Positions 1-12,664 of a stretch of 64,000 nt of DNA are shown piece after piece. The stretch comes from Coffea arabica (taxonomy: Eukaryota > Streptophyta > Magnoliopsida > Gentianales > Rubiaceae): the NCBI RefSeq assembly GCF_036785885.1, contig NC_092322.1:13352466-13416465 (forward strand), written 5' to 3'. How positions within the stretch are numbered: position 1 is the stretch's first letter; each line of letters starts with the position of its first letter. The notes below the pieces were generated by a model. The model saw only the letters and a list, made by a program, of their open reading frames with translations. It was not told the DNA's origin and searched no databases. The translations under genes were made by a program, and so were the position numbers.

Positions 1-1277
1 TACTGATTAGATTTCTCATCATCAGCCAATTATTATACTACTGTATAAGCTATCAAAAAGTCACAACTGGCATGAACCATCAAATGTGGAATACTTCTCC
101 TATCATATTCAAATTTTAGACATGGTAGCTTTGTCTTGATTATATGACTAAGTTTGATTAATCTTTTTTTTTTTTTTTTTGAAAGGAAGTTTGACTATCT
201 TCATTTTTAATAGTCATGCTTGACAAATTAATCGCAATCCAAGCCATATATTTGTGCTTTTGCTTCTCTGTGCCAATTGAGAAGCAATTGCCCTTTGGAA
301 GCCCAAACTCTTTTAGTTCCAATCTTAGAACGCAACCGATTTTTCTGTGCGGCCTTTTGACCTTTCAGATGCTCTTATTTTAAGTAATACGTAATTTCCA
401 AATGCTTTTTTTTTTTTTTTTTGTGTCTCGAAGATCATAATTTATTTTTCGAGCTTTAATTTCTTAAATCAGCATATGTCAATTGCCCATTTACAACTAC
501 AACTTCAAACCACTATCTGATTTTCACATTTACAAATCTAACAAGATGTTTGATTATGTTTCTTCTCCTTTCCTTTTTCCCTCTTTAATCGGCAAACTCC
601 AAATGTTTTGGGCACGATTTAGTTGATAATGTTTTTTTTTTTTTAATTTAAAAGCTTTGCAGCCCATGCAATATTTCATTTCCATGACTTCAAGTAGGTT
701 ACACAATTGAATTAATTTTCCAATGTCTTTTCCAAATTAAAGTATTGATAGAAGAAGCACGAATCCAATTTTTTCTACCCTACTACTGCCAACAAGACTG
801 AGGTTTTAAGGAGTTTGATTATTATTTTTATTTGATAATAAGGAGTTTGATTATTATTTGTAATTTGTAGTTCATTGAGATTACTCATCAGTCTCCTTGT
901 GATGAGTTGTGGGATTTATCCAGTTTGACTATGCTTTACTGCTCAAGAGAATGTGGGTTTTAAGGGGAAACAAGGACAGATAAAAGATGAAATCAAGAAA
1001 CTTATAAATCAGCTACAAATCCATCTAATAAACTCTATCACATCATTTCTACTGCTAGCGTTTATTACATCCTAAGCCTCCTGAATCATCCCAACACCAA
1101 GAATTAACTCAACTCCGGACAGATAGTTGAGTCCATTTGTGCAGGTTCTATTAATTATTATATGAAATTATGATGTGTTTTATTTTTTTTTTAAAAAGAA
1201 AAGATTGCTGAGATCTATTATTAAATAAAATGTTATTCTTTTAGGTATAAAAAAAATTTTGAATGGATTCATTTCTG
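1..1277. other. AT-rich intergenic, no gene
   Basis: No reading frame with coding character was seen on either strand. Several poly-T tracts (about 163-180, 405-422) and a short local repeat of aaggagtttgattatt near 810 and 840 are the only visible structure. Confidence 0.6.
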
Positions 1278-1303
1278 ACCACCACCACCACCACCACCAC
1301 CAC
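1278..1303. repeat. (ACC)n microsatellite
   Basis: About 8.7 perfect copies of ACC. It encodes a poly-threonine run in a short frame that has no other coding features, so I treat it as simple repeat. Confidence 0.9.
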
Positions 1304-1460
1304 GAGTAAGGACATATTTGCAAGATCATTTATAGGGATTCTATATCACCTACCAATTCAGCAGTCATATCGACAGCGATATTCGGACAGACGGTTTCAC
1401 CAGCTTGTGTTGGCAATAAAACGTTATGGGGTACTATTAATTGGACTGCAACCAGGATAA

Positions 1461-1620
1461 GGTTGCAGTTGCCGCAACGGATCTTCTATCCCATACTCTG
1501 TGCCACTTTTTATTATATTGCTATTTCTCCTACATTAACATCACGTTTTAGTTCTTTTTTGTTTTCTTAAGATCTAATAACTATTAATTGAGTACAGAAG
1601 ATCCGTTGCGGTTGCCGCAC
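1461..1620. mobile_element. Small MITE with terminal inverted repeats
   Basis: A 16-base block CCGCAACGGATCTTCT (1472-1487) recurs as its exact reverse complement at 1596-1611. The flanking outer 8-10 bases are also inverted but less well conserved (GTTGC-rich on both sides). The 160 bp unit has an AT-rich core and no coding potential, which is the structure of a short non-autonomous DNA transposon. I could not fix a target-site duplication, so the superfamily is open. Confidence 0.7.
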
Positions 1621-1981
1621 ATTTGGTGAATTTTTTAACTTGCTACAACGTAGAACAAATGAAACCTTTCCTAATGCAAATAATAAAAGCCAGACAACTT
1701 TTAAGAGTCTGGACTTTATCCTGTTATCCGATCCTTGAATGATACTACTCCTTCTGGATACATTGGAGTCGACATGGATAACAGGGGGTTTGTGTCTTTT
1801 TGCCACCAGCCATCCTCCATCAACCTTGTCAACTGTCAAAGAAAATGAAAGGAAATGAAACGTTCGGATTCTGTGGGCTCTTCTTAATGTACATGCTGCA
1901 TAGCCCACTGCAAAATTGTAGAAGAAATCAACAGCAACTTCAAAGTTGTTAAATTGTTTCAAAGCTTGTGAAAAACCAACC

Positions 1982-1985
<4 letters not shown>

Positions 1986-2040
<55 letters not shown>
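1986..2040. repeat. (TA)n microsatellite
   Basis: About 27 uninterrupted TA repeats. Frames through it on both strands translate to alternating Tyr-Ile, an artefact of the repeat. Confidence 0.95.
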
Positions 2041-2047
<7 letters not shown>

Positions 2048-2124
2048 GAGAAAAGTGTTGATTCATTGCATATGCTCCTTGAATTTGACCAACCACATAT
2101 TCGTCTCAAATTGCAAGAGTCAAG

Positions 2125-2225
2125 ATCAGGATGAAAGAAAGGCTGCAGGGGATTAGTCGAGCCCCGTAAGGATTGATCCGGACACCCCTGTGTCAACAAA
2201 AAAAAAATCAGGATGAAAGAAAGGC
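2125..2225 (+). mobile_element. 5'-truncated Au-like SINE with 19-bp target-site duplication
   Basis: The 19-base sequence ATCAGGATGAAAGAAAGGC occurs at 2125-2143 and again at 2207-2225. Between the copies lie about 54 bases plus a run of A residues. The insert contains GGGATTAGTCG and a CCGGACACC block followed by poly-A, which I recognise from the 3' part of the plant Au SINE family. Short size, poly-A tail and flanking direct repeat indicate LINE-type retroposition with 5' truncation. The duplication is seen directly; the Au assignment is from memory. Confidence 0.85.
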
Positions 2226-3084
2226 ATTTTCATTTTTAATTCACCAACCACATGTTATTCTTATCCTTATCCTATTACATTGCTAAAAAGCATGCCTATT
2301 AATTTTTTTTTTTATGAAATCGTGGAATAATGTAAAGAAAATAGTTTTGGACTGGATTTACTGTTCATAAACGATTTCAGAATCATATACACACAATTAA
2401 TACAGAAACTAACTCAAATAATACATGCATACACATAAACTATTGCTGTGATTTTGGCATTAAAATATGTACGACTCAATTAATCTGATGATTGGATTGT
2501 TACCAATAACATTCTTTTTTTTGCCTCTTCTCTGATTAAGAAAGGCATCTGCCAACTTTTCTTGAGCATACATCAGATCTTATCCAAAAACATACATTTT
2601 TTTTTCCTTTTCGCTACAAAAGTCAATATCAAGAACATTCTTCTTGTACAATGTAGTAGTTCGCCCTCAAGTCTTCAGACAATCGAGTTCTATAACTTCT
2701 TTAACAGTTACAAGAAAAAGAAGTATAAACCTGCTTCGCAAGGAAAGATTCAGCACATACCAAATTGAGCTGTCCCTTACCCTTCTGGATTACAAAAAAT
2801 AATCAGAATCAGCTATTCTTTGATTACTTTTGAATTTTAGTTTTTTTTGGCTCATTAAAATATCTATAATCTGAACACAGAAGCAAATACCTCTGTATAT
2901 ACCACGCATCGGAAAAAAATGGAAAGCTGATGCTACATGCAGCAAAACAGTATATATAATACTTTTGAAATTTACCCCATATTACACTTCAATCATGCTT
3001 TTGGTTTTGCAGTGAAATAACAAGCAAAATGGCCACCAAAATTTAGCCAAACTGAACTAAACCAGCCTAATCATGGGCTAAAAA
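2226..3084. other. 3' flank of the ERF gene
   Basis: Noncoding AT-rich sequence downstream of the minus-strand ERF stop codon; it probably includes its 3' UTR. A frame at 2562-2768 has no recognisable domain or codon signature. Confidence 0.5.
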
Positions 3085-4595
3085 TCATTCCGAAGAAGAT
3101 TGATGATGTCCAGAATCGGACCAAGAGTTCATTGGAAAATCTGCCGTGTTTTCGCTCCTGCTTGAAGGCTTCAGAACTGGTGGTCGTTGAACTGGCAAAA
3201 ACAGAGGATAAGCAGGGGTTTGAGGAGAAGGAGCTGGTGCTGAAATAGTATAAGGGGGGAAGGAGGATGAAGTTGATTGAAAAGTAGAGCCCGTTGAAGA
3301 AGATGGTAAAAGAAACTGGTCCAACAAACTTGTCGGTTGTCTCGGCAAAAAATGGCTAGGATTTATGAAAGACATCTGATTCTGAGCAGCATTGGAATTC
3401 AAGAAATTGGCAGAATAAGCAGGATTTTGCATGTGATGAAGAACCTGGCGAGTGTGAACGATTGGCTCAGAGGATGATACGATTGAGAAAAGGGCGTTTG
3501 GAGAATCAGAAACCATCAATTGGGAGGACGATAACGATGATGAAGATGAAGTAGAGGATGCAGAAGATGGCAAAAGTGTTACGTTTTCTGGGAAATTGAG
3601 TTTGGCTTTATTGCCTCTAAATCTTAGAGCTGCCTCATCATAGGCTCTGGCAGCTGCCTCAGCTGTGTCAAATGTTCCTAACCAAACTCTTGCTGCCTTG
3701 TATGGATCCCTTATTTCAGCTGCCCATTTGCCCCACGGCCGCCGTCGAACTCCTCTGTATCTTCTCTTTGGCTCTCCTGTGTAGGGCTCTGTGCTGTTGG
3801 TATTTGTTGCAGCATATGTATATGTTGCTCCTGTTGCTGCCATGCTGGTTCTCATCAATGAACTCTCCACTCCTGAATCATCATTCCATTTGAGAAGTTG
3901 TAAACAACAAAGCAAAAGAAGAAGATTCATTTCCAGATGATAACCTATTAGAAAATGCTAAGTTTCCTTAATCATACCTAAACTATCAGCATGGTTTTCT
4001 TATCATGTGAAGTCTAATCCTGAGTATAACTTCTCTTTTCCGAATCAGTTTGATTCTCATATGGCATTCATGTTTTCCCGCTTCCTCCACTTCTTTAAAA
4101 AGCATGCAAAATGAGAAGGGAACGGAGACTTTTTTTTTTTTTTTTTCTTTCAAAAGTCGACATACCTGATCCCAAGTTCGAACCAACTGGAGGGCGATCA
4201 TTAAATGCCCAGCAAACAGCTGAAACTGATTCTGACAATCCCACATCAGGATTCAGCTCTGGACGTCCTCTTTTTTCTCCAACACCACCACCCCAGGAAG
4301 AGCATGCAGATGGAGAACTAGAATCACCATTTGATGATGCTGCTGCTCCATAATAACCTCCGACAACTCCACCGCCGTCACCTTGGTTCATCACCACCAG
4401 TTCTTGATCAATATCCTCAGCTTCACCAGCAACTACACGAGCCAAAGCAGACACAATAGCTGAATTCTCCTGTTCTCTGTTGAACCCTGAAAGCATTGGC
4501 GAAACCAAGGATTCTAGCAAACTCTTCTCCCCATCACCACCTCTATTTTCACCCCTCGCTCGCTTGCCTGAATTCGCCACCTCGAAAACACACAT
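3085..4595 (-). CDS. ABR1: ABR1-like ERF transcription factor (group X)
   Basis: Two-exon AP2/ERF-family transcription factor, presumed nuclear and GCC-box binding. Exon 1 is 4166-4595 and exon 2 is 3085-3872; the 293-base intron has GT (GGATCAG|GTATG) and AG (GATTCAG|GAG) ends and joins in phase 1, giving 405 residues. One AP2 domain lies at about residues 182-239, with [34 protein letters not shown] and the trailing [11 protein letters not shown] typical of ERF rather than DREB proteins. I start at the Met of MCVFEVAN because Arabidopsis ABR1 begins almost identically, and the following [16 protein letters not shown] block also matches that group. An in-frame Met seven codons upstream (4616) is the alternative. 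Residues 70-140 are Gly/Ser-rich, and the C-terminus is Ser/Thr/Pro-rich and probably activating. ABR1 relatives respond to wounding and ABA; this is known for the family, not shown here. Exact orthology to ABR1 rather than a sister ERF is uncertain. Confidence 0.93.
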
Positions 4596-4754
4596 GTAAC
4601 GAGTTTCAGGATTCAAGACTTGTAATCTTATGCTACCTTATATTCCAAGGTAATAAGGCAACAACAACCTTAACAAGTAGTACTTGTGTAATCGCAAGAA
4701 GGTTTGACAACAACAACAACATCACCAATCAAGCTAGCTTCCACAACCGACCGT

Positions 4755-4762
4755 TATATATA
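4755..4762 (-). promoter_or_regulatory. TATA-box candidate for the ERF gene
   Basis: TATATATA sits about 160 bases upstream of the chosen ERF start codon, a suitable distance for a core promoter with a 5' UTR of roughly 130 bases. No transcript start is known. Confidence 0.5.
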
Positions 4763-5752
4763 GACTGCAAGTTGAGAGTTGAAAATTTGTAAAGCACTAC
4801 AGTTAAATATTAGTAGTATTAAACAATCCTCTCCGCCGCCATGAATATTAAGACCCTCCACCGTTCATCAACAGGAAGAAACGTCTTGCGTTCTAGTCTT
4901 CTAGGCTAATAGATAGAATAGCTCTAGCTCTTTGTCGCCTTTTCTAGGTAGTCTGACATCTGAATAGTACCACTCAAGCTCATAAATGGATATTACTCAC
5001 AAATGATTCTTCAAAAACAAAAAAAAAACAAATTTTGGTTAGATGTAAACCCTTCGGTCGGCTTCTATCTCCCTTCCTGTCCCAATTTTTATCCCGCTTT
5101 AATTTTCAGTCAAACATGGATACATTGCACATTAAAAATAATAAATAAAGACGTAGAAAAGTGGGATCGAACATCTTGAACGTCCATTTTTTTTTCTATA
5201 TCGCATATAAACATATTACATAATAAAAATGATAGCTAAAAATTGACACAGAAAATGAAATAGAAGATCATTTCGTCCGTCTGACCTCCTGCACAAATTA
5301 AACTATCATTCTCTTATTGAAAAATTCAATTTTTGTTTGAATTGGCATGTGGGATTTGTCAAAGCTGTAAAGGGCAAGTGGAATATTGTGAAAACGGTAA
5401 AATTTGTGGTTCGAGTTAGCTAAGGTTTAGGTGTTTGAATTTGATTGAGTCAAAGCGTTGGACTAAATGTGAATCTAAGCCAGTGGGCGGTATCTGCTAC
5501 AGATATTTAGGAACCTCCCAGACGCTTTCCGGCAGGTCGGCCTTCGGATTTTCACAGCCGACATAGGCACATCTGGGCTTGGTTTTGTTTATATTTTTCG
5601 GAGATAATCCCGGCCCAACCAGTGTCTCTCAATATGTGAACTAGTGGGGGACTAAGTTTTGATATTGGTCAATCAAGCTCACACTTGATTTTCAACACGT
5701 TTTTTTTTTTTTTTTTTGTACAGATTGATGCGTTCATATGATTTTGGATAAG

Positions 5753-5913
5753 AATTGGATTGTCAATTATTCCACTTTATTTACACACGCTGATTTGCTT
5801 GCATCATCAACACATTTTCCAATCACTTTTTTATCTCACGTACATCATATCAAAAAAGTACTACTGTATTTTTTCACAAAATTATCTCAAATAATTTACA
5901 ATCGAAACACACT
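5753..5913 (-). mobile_element. MITE, GGATTGTAAATTATTT family, copy 1
   Basis: It is bounded by GGATTGTCAATTATT on one side and an AATTTACAATC inverted copy on the other. It is strongly similar to the copy at 53605-53780 in opposite orientation. The shared core encodes by chance a similar peptide (LASSTH.., FLSHVHHIKKV) in both, which is how the match is visible. It has no transposase, so it is a non-autonomous element. Confidence 0.75.
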
Positions 5914-8723
5914 ATGCATTATCCAAATAGTATTTAGTTATACTTGTTAGTGCAAAATAAACTTTAAATTAATTTGTATACGAGTCAATTTTACCCAAAT
6001 GAATTCCATAGATTTTTTTAATGTTTTTTTTTCTAGCAAGAAAATAATGGGATTTAAGAAGCAGAAAAGGGGAAAGGGAGTTAGAATCTAGGATTTCTAA
6101 ATCGTAGAGTTTTAATCTCAATCACTAGATCAAGGCCTCCTAAAATGCTAAAAACTAAAAAAAAAAATTTTATCATTTTCAAATCAGTTGGATAAACTTT
6201 AAAGTTTAGTTGACTATTGATAAAAAATGACAATTTTCTAGATTCTCATTGACATCTTGTGACATTTGACCAAAAAAAAAAATTTGACATCTTGTGAGGC
6301 ACTAAACACCAGCTGTGTTTCATTTCCTTCTGGCTGTTAATTGGACCATCAAGTCAATAATCTGTGGTTGCAAATACATTTTGAAGGGTTAATTTCACTT
6401 GCACCCCTGTAGCTGTATAGTAAATCACTTTACGCTCTGCAAATTTTTTTAAGGTAGCAATTAACTCCACGTAAGATATTTCTTAACACAAACTTCCTCC
6501 ACATTTTAGTTGTACTATATATTTCCTTTGACTTCCCTCTATCTTCCTTCTTGCCAAGCCGTTCTTCATTGTATGCACAAATATGTCCAAAAAAAAAAAA
6601 AAAGAGGGGACAAAAAGAACAAAGAAAAATAGGGTGTATTATTTAATTGTAAGGAGGACATCTAAACCAAAAATATCAATATATAGTTGCTAATAGATTG
6701 GCTAAACTATGACTTTGAAGAGGTTGTGGTGAATATCTAATACTAGTGCATAACTAGAAGGGCTTAAGTTTAATTTACCAACTTTTAGCTTCTTAATTAT
6801 GCTACTAATTTCACTTTAACAACCATGCCTTCTAATGACAACAAAATATTTCCTCATGCCTCAATAAAGAAATACATATCCAAGTACGATGCATAAATGG
6901 ATGAAATAGATTAATGACAAAGTTGCTTTTAATTGTCCTCTTCAAACCTTAGGATCTTTTTAATTACTAAAACTTGTTGTTTGCCGAGTTAGTTCCATTA
7001 AACAAATGAGAGACTAACAAGCAAAGTTGAACTCTCTTCATTTGAACAAGATAGATTATTGTAAGCACCGAACAATAATGAACACATAATCCAATTCTTG
7101 TTTTTACATTTCAAAAAATAGAAACGTGGAACCATAATCCCACTAACAACTTTTGCTTAATTGCTTATTTTCCTTTTGACCTTTTCCCCATTGTCACATT
7201 CAAGCCAAACCACCAAAAGTGGTGATTACCAATTAAGCTCCATTAATTATGGAACAAGCACATGATCAAATGATGTGAAACCTAATTCTTTTTTACAAAG
7301 TCATATCTTACTCCAAAAAAAAAAAAAAAAAAAGAATAGAAGTTTGTACCTTTCAACACATTAAATGAACATGGCAATATATCACAAAAAAGAATCCTTG
7401 CTTATTTTTTGAACATGTTAGTCAAAGTCATATTAAATACACTATTTTGACTGGAGCTAATTTTGTAATAGCAATAATTTTATTCAAATTTTCCTGCTCC
7501 CTCTCCACTTCCTAAATCCCACTCTTTCTTTTCTAGGAAAAGAAATTAGTAAAAAAAAAAAAATAGCAATAGTTTTATTCACTGCAAATATGGCTATATT
7601 TCCTTCTTTTTAAAAAAAATATTTTCCGTGATATGGATTTGCAGGGGACAAATTTGATTGGTGGACGGGGACGGTGTTGACAACATCGTAAAAGATAAGT
7701 GGATTTTCAACGTTGACTTCGGTCAAAGCCTCCCACTTGCAGACGCGGTTTCTTGCCGTACGTGCAACAGTGTAATGGGTTGCACCTGATTACACTCTCT
7801 TTGTCTTTTTCCAACCAAAAAGATAGAATTTATTGATACTACTACTATATATCTAGGGATTAATTAATTAATTAAACTTTTGACAAAAAAAAATTTAATT
7901 AATTAAACTTTATCCACCAGTCTCAAAAAAAAAAAAAAACTTTATCCACCTAAATAAAGTAGGCCCTTGTTGCACTTTATCCCTAAACCCGAAAATTATA
8001 CAATAAATTAATATTATTAATGTATTCCCTTTGAAAAATACTTGACAAGTATCCACTATCTTTCATTATGAATAACTGTAAATAAAAGTTATGATAAAGA
8101 TACTTGCAAATAAATTTTGTGATGTCTATTTATTCTTTGGCTTCTAAAATAGTTCCAAGATTCCAATTTTTTATGCCATTGCATCTCTTTCCTTCTAATT
8201 CCTTTTCTACAAGACTCGACTCAATTAAAACTTCGTAAGTTTCTCTATATATTGTAGGCTCAACTCGGCTTGAAAAATTCATAATGTTTTCATTGTGCAT
8301 TACAATACATCTTTATTTTAGTCACTTGCTTTATAAGAATGCCATCAAAAAATTTTCCTACACGAAAAATTTTTTTTTTTAAAAAAAAGATTTCATTTAC
8401 CTTGTAGTTCGACCAAGCAATGAAACGTCTTCCAAGATTTTCTCTAGTCTATATGCACAGTGGCGTTTCAATGCCACACTTGCAGCATCTATGGCTCTTC
8501 TTTGGGATATTTTTAAAAAATTTTAGCGCAATACTTTTATTAATTTATATAGTTGTGAGATATAAAGGTGATTGAAGAGTCTGTTTTTTAAGTTTTCGAA
8601 ACGTACGTCTAAGTGCTAAAAAACCGGAGCATGTGATATTGCTTGTGCTGAACATAAACTTAAATTGCGTTGCTTAAGAGTCCTCCACAGAATTTATTTA
8701 CGACAATTTTTGTAATTTTATAT

Positions 8724-8726
<3 letters not shown>

Positions 8727-8761
<35 letters not shown>
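8727..8761. repeat. (TA)n microsatellite
   Basis: About 17 uninterrupted TA repeats in noncoding sequence. Confidence 0.9.
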
Positions 8762-8764
<3 letters not shown>

Positions 8765-9731
8765 TGTCAATTTTTCTAATTTTTTTTAATCAATTTTCAA
8801 AAGAGGTAAAGTGTGCATCCTAGGAGGATAAAGTACAACAGCGAGTTTTTAGGAGGTAAAATGTAAATTAACCCTACTGTTTAAGTACTCAATATGAAAA
8901 AAAAAATTTTTTTTTTTTGAGTTCAATGGAGGCCAATTAAGAAAGGCCACTCATGAAATTATCTATAACAGGAAGCACCTATAAGGTTTTCAAAGACAAA
9001 GGTTAGGAGATGGAGAAAGCGTGATTGCATGCTGAAGTATAAACATACATATAATCTTACTAACAATCCAGCGAAGTATATATATACTCCCTTTTTTCCT
9101 CCAGAAGTGACCTAAACATATATTTTATCCAATTCTTGCACTTTATCCTTCTTCGAATCTTCTCAGGGCCCTGAACAAGTTTACATATTAAAGATGGAAT
9201 GAAGTTGGAAAAGTTTATCATTGACTGTCTTCTGATTTTTATTATCCAATTCATAATTATCCAACATCCCACGAGATGACCCAAAGATTGCAACGTTTTT
9301 TCAACTCTTTCATACACCATTTGTAGCTTGGATTGTGGATTTGAATGTCCACCCAATCAAATGTTTGGAAGAAAGAAAGGAAAAGCAAGAGATGTATTGC
9401 AATTTTCTGTTATGTATCCTTCTATATATTTTTTTTTCATACTATGATATAAGTAACAGTTAATTTTCACTGGAAATTAATATCATACTTATAACTCTCT
9501 TTTTTTTTCCCTAAAATCTGTGTATTTACATAATTTCACCAAATTAGTTCATATTATTATTCAACATAAGTTGTCTTTACTAATAATTATCACATTTTGT
9601 ACAATGAATGATACACTGGAATCACATTCATAACTTACTATTCTAATGGCTAACACATTTTGTGTCTCCAAAAAGAAAAAGACATTTTTTCAATTGGCAG
9701 GCTAGTTGCCCTTGCAAGAACTAGAAAGCCT

Positions 9732-9749
9732 CACACACACACACACACA
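9732..9749. repeat. (CA)9 microsatellite
   Basis: Nine CA repeats in noncoding sequence, next to a local direct repeat of GAAGTGCATTCGGTGGCT near 9775 and 9880. Confidence 0.85.
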
Positions 9750-9924
9750 TATGAGAGTTCTAGAAATCAATTATGAAGTGCATTCGGTGGCTTAGTTTAC
9801 CTTTAAGCAACAACAATACTATTGCTTTGCCTAATTTGACAACAGCTAGCTAGTTAATTAAGGTGATTCTTGATTTTACGAAGTGCATTCGGTGGCTGAA
9901 TTGTTCAATGATCAATATCCGCAT

Positions 9925-11412
9925 ATGCCAAATTGACAATTAGAGATGCACAGTTAGTTTGTCTGTGAAGCAATTAACGATCTTAGTCAAAGTCAAAGTC
10001 AAAACTCAGAAGAGGAAGCCTTAACCACCACAGAAAAGGACTCAAGACGGTAGAAGAAATAAACAATTATTTGGGTAGAAGAAATATGAGTTCCAGATGA
10101 TGGAGATTGCTGAAAAGTGAAAACTCGTGATAGCATGAAGTACTAGGTACTTTTTTTTTTAATACAGCAAAAGTCATAAGATTTACCAGCTTTCCAAGTT
10201 TGATATCTTTGCCAAGTATCACTACTGATCATTATGAGAGTTGTAAGAACTACGAAGTCAAAGAAATTTCTTTGACGAGTTATGTGTACAAATGTCTAAA
10301 TTCTAACCACATGTAATCCTGCTAATTAACTTTGGATAAATTATAAAAATAAAAATAAAAATTGCCTTACTGCTTCATGTCATTATCCACGTAACCAGTT
10401 TGATTTCTTCTGTCGAGTGTATCAAGTAGTATATAATTATTTATGATTATGCATGACAACCGGACAACACCAACTTGTGGTGTTGTATGCAAGTCTTACG
10501 TACCATAATCTGGCAAATAACCACAAGCTTAATCAACCCAAAAAAAAGGTTCATATATAATTGAATATCAAAACAAAAAAGCCCAAGTGGACTTACTATT
10601 TGAGCCACCATTCCCATGCAAATACCTCCATTTTGGGTACGTAATGCATTGAATGCCTAACATTTCTTGCCCTATTGTCTAAGCATTTGGTCCATCCCTA
10701 ATTACCAGTACCACCTCTCAGTCACAACCAAAGAAAAAGTGGGACAAAAACAGCCAAACCCTCTAGAATTTGTCAATGGCACGGGTTCCAAAAATGAAGT
10801 AAACGGCGAAAATGAAAAGTTGGATAGGCAACTTGCTTACATATTAGTGGACGGTTGACACAGACAAAATGCAGTGGTGATAATTCGATTAGTTGCGCAA
10901 GGATTATTGCTTTGCATGTGGATTGGATATGTAACCAAAGTTCCTGATTTTATAGCCTTCACGGGTTATGTTCTTTGAGAAAAAAATTTGTGAATCAATT
11001 TTCGTCAGACAATCTTCTTGAGTTAACGACTGCACTAGTATATACTCACATTTATTATCGTAATTAACGAGGTACTGATATAGAATAGAGCAGTTACATT
11101 ATTATTATTCTAGATGTAAAATCAGGAAAAGAAGAGCATTTGACATATCTATTGCGTACCTGTCAAAGTATTCAAACAAAGAAAACTTGTCAACGTTCAA
11201 ATGCAGCAGAACTTTACCTGGTCATGAGCCAAAATTTAAGATGCAGAGCGTGCGAGTATACTTTTCCTTCTCTTAGTTTCTCTTAAACCACAAATATTTT
11301 TCAAGTTTCAAGAAAAAATCCTACGAAATGGTCCTTTTTGGCACCCTTGTATTCATTTACACCTGCTTGACTCTTCCATCCACGTTTCATCAAAGGACCT
11401 CTATTGAGTTGC
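9925..11412. repeat. Segmental duplication, copy A (noncoding)
   Basis: Three blocks here match, in the same order, blocks in 13480-19178. They are GTCAAAGTCAAAGTCAAA with following sequence (about 9985-10145), a block containing TCTAGAATTTGTCAA and GGCAACTTGCTT and ending GGTTGACACAGACAAA (about 10563-10870), and a block with TTCAAATGCAGCAGAA and CAAAGGACCTCTA (about 11165-11410). No coding sequence was recognised. Several TTGAC/GTCAA cores lie in the blocks, so they may be old promoter sequence; this is inference. Confidence 0.65.
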
Positions 11413-12432
11413 CTCTTTTACTTGTCCATATAGAACTTACTTCATTGCCGTGAAAATGGTTTTTTTTTTTTTTTTTGTGTGTGGTTACGATTTCCTTGAG
11501 GATCGGATGATAGTTTTAATTACCAATCAAAGATTGTTTCAGGGGTGAAAGCTACTATTCTTCCTTCCAAACTACAACGAAAGGAACTTTTATAACATTT
11601 TAGAAAGCTAACTACACACTACAAAGCCTAGGAAGACAAAACCATCGGGAGCTTTTACCATCAAAAGGGATGAAGTGAAAATTTTGCAGGATGATAAATT
11701 GTGCGTGCAACAATTTATAGATTGTCCTCGTGTAATGGCTCCTCCTGTTCACACCATCCCATAGTAATGAATCACAAAAGAAAAAAATGGAAGTATTGAA
11801 ACTCATATTTGAAGATTAATCTGCCAGTTTTCTTTATTTTATGTTTAAGGAATTGCTAATATTTAAGGCAGCTTATCACAAGCATCCCACCCCATATAGT
11901 TGGGGGGATGTTGGCCTTTTAGTAACCACAAAAGTTAAAATAAATAAAAATTTTTAAGTACACACTACAAGAAATTAATAGGCACATATTTACATAAAAA
12001 TAAATACATTGTTGTGTTTTCAAAATCCAGTTTTTAATAAAATGAAAACAAAAATAGTTGATGATTTGGATTGGTTGCAGATGGATGTTAATATTCGTAA
12101 GTTTTTATATATTTTACCAGGGGCATATATATACAAGATTATGGATAAATTGATATAGTATAATGGTTAAATTAGATTGGTTAGCCCGTAAGGATTATCT
12201 TACCATCTCTATAACAACGATTACTGCTTCCATAGCTCAATTTATGACTTGTTAACAAAAATTACCATGCAATTATATACGTCTAAAAATTTCCATGCAC
12301 CACAGTATTTTGATTACCAAAGAGTTTATGCTTATATAGCACAATTTCGTTCTTTTTTGTTTTGTGTTGCCTTTCTTTCCTCGGGCTATTATCCTATAAA
12401 GAGGTACTACTGACTAATTAGCTAAAAGTAGG

Positions 12433-12664
12433 TAAACATAGGCTACACCAACGGCCCATGTTGGTATCACCAAGACTTAAATGTCTTGATAGGAGATTAA
12501 AAGTTCAACTCTTGCCTTCTATCTTATCACTTAATTATAGTTTCTTCCAATGAAAAAATTCCGTCAGCTCCTCCTTTTCTTAAATTAAACTAGAATAGGT
12601 TATACAAATGTTATCGTTGCGATAAAAAAAAAAAAAAAAAAAAAAAGATAAACATAGGCTACAC
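12433..12664 (+). mobile_element. tRNA-derived-type SINE with 16-bp target-site duplication
   Basis: The sequence TAAACATAGGCTACAC is found at 12433-12448 and again at 12649-12664. Between them are about 200 bases that begin CAACGGCCCATGTTGG and end in a run of about 22 A. Near the start is TTGGTATCACC, a plausible pol III A box, and about 45 bases on is AAGTTCAACTC, close to the B-box consensus GGTTCGANTCC. Length, promoter boxes at the 5' end, poly-A tail and perfect flanking repeats together indicate a full-length SINE. The family was not recognised. Confidence 0.85.

Larger units (their letters stand above)
4763..9924. other. Long gene-free region with MITE remnants
   Basis: No convincing exon on either strand. 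It includes the ERF upstream region, a MITE near 5.75 kb, homopolymer tracts and a TA microsatellite. The end sequences at 6387 (GGGTTAATTTCAC) and 8876 (reverse complement GGGTTAATTTACA) could be termini of one old 2.5 kb TIR element, but the similarity beyond the first 13 bases is loose. Confidence 0.5.

Noticed and set aside
1567-2199. 210-codon minus frame with a Tyr-Ile run
   Set aside because: It crosses a TA microsatellite and a SINE and has no domain or exon signature.
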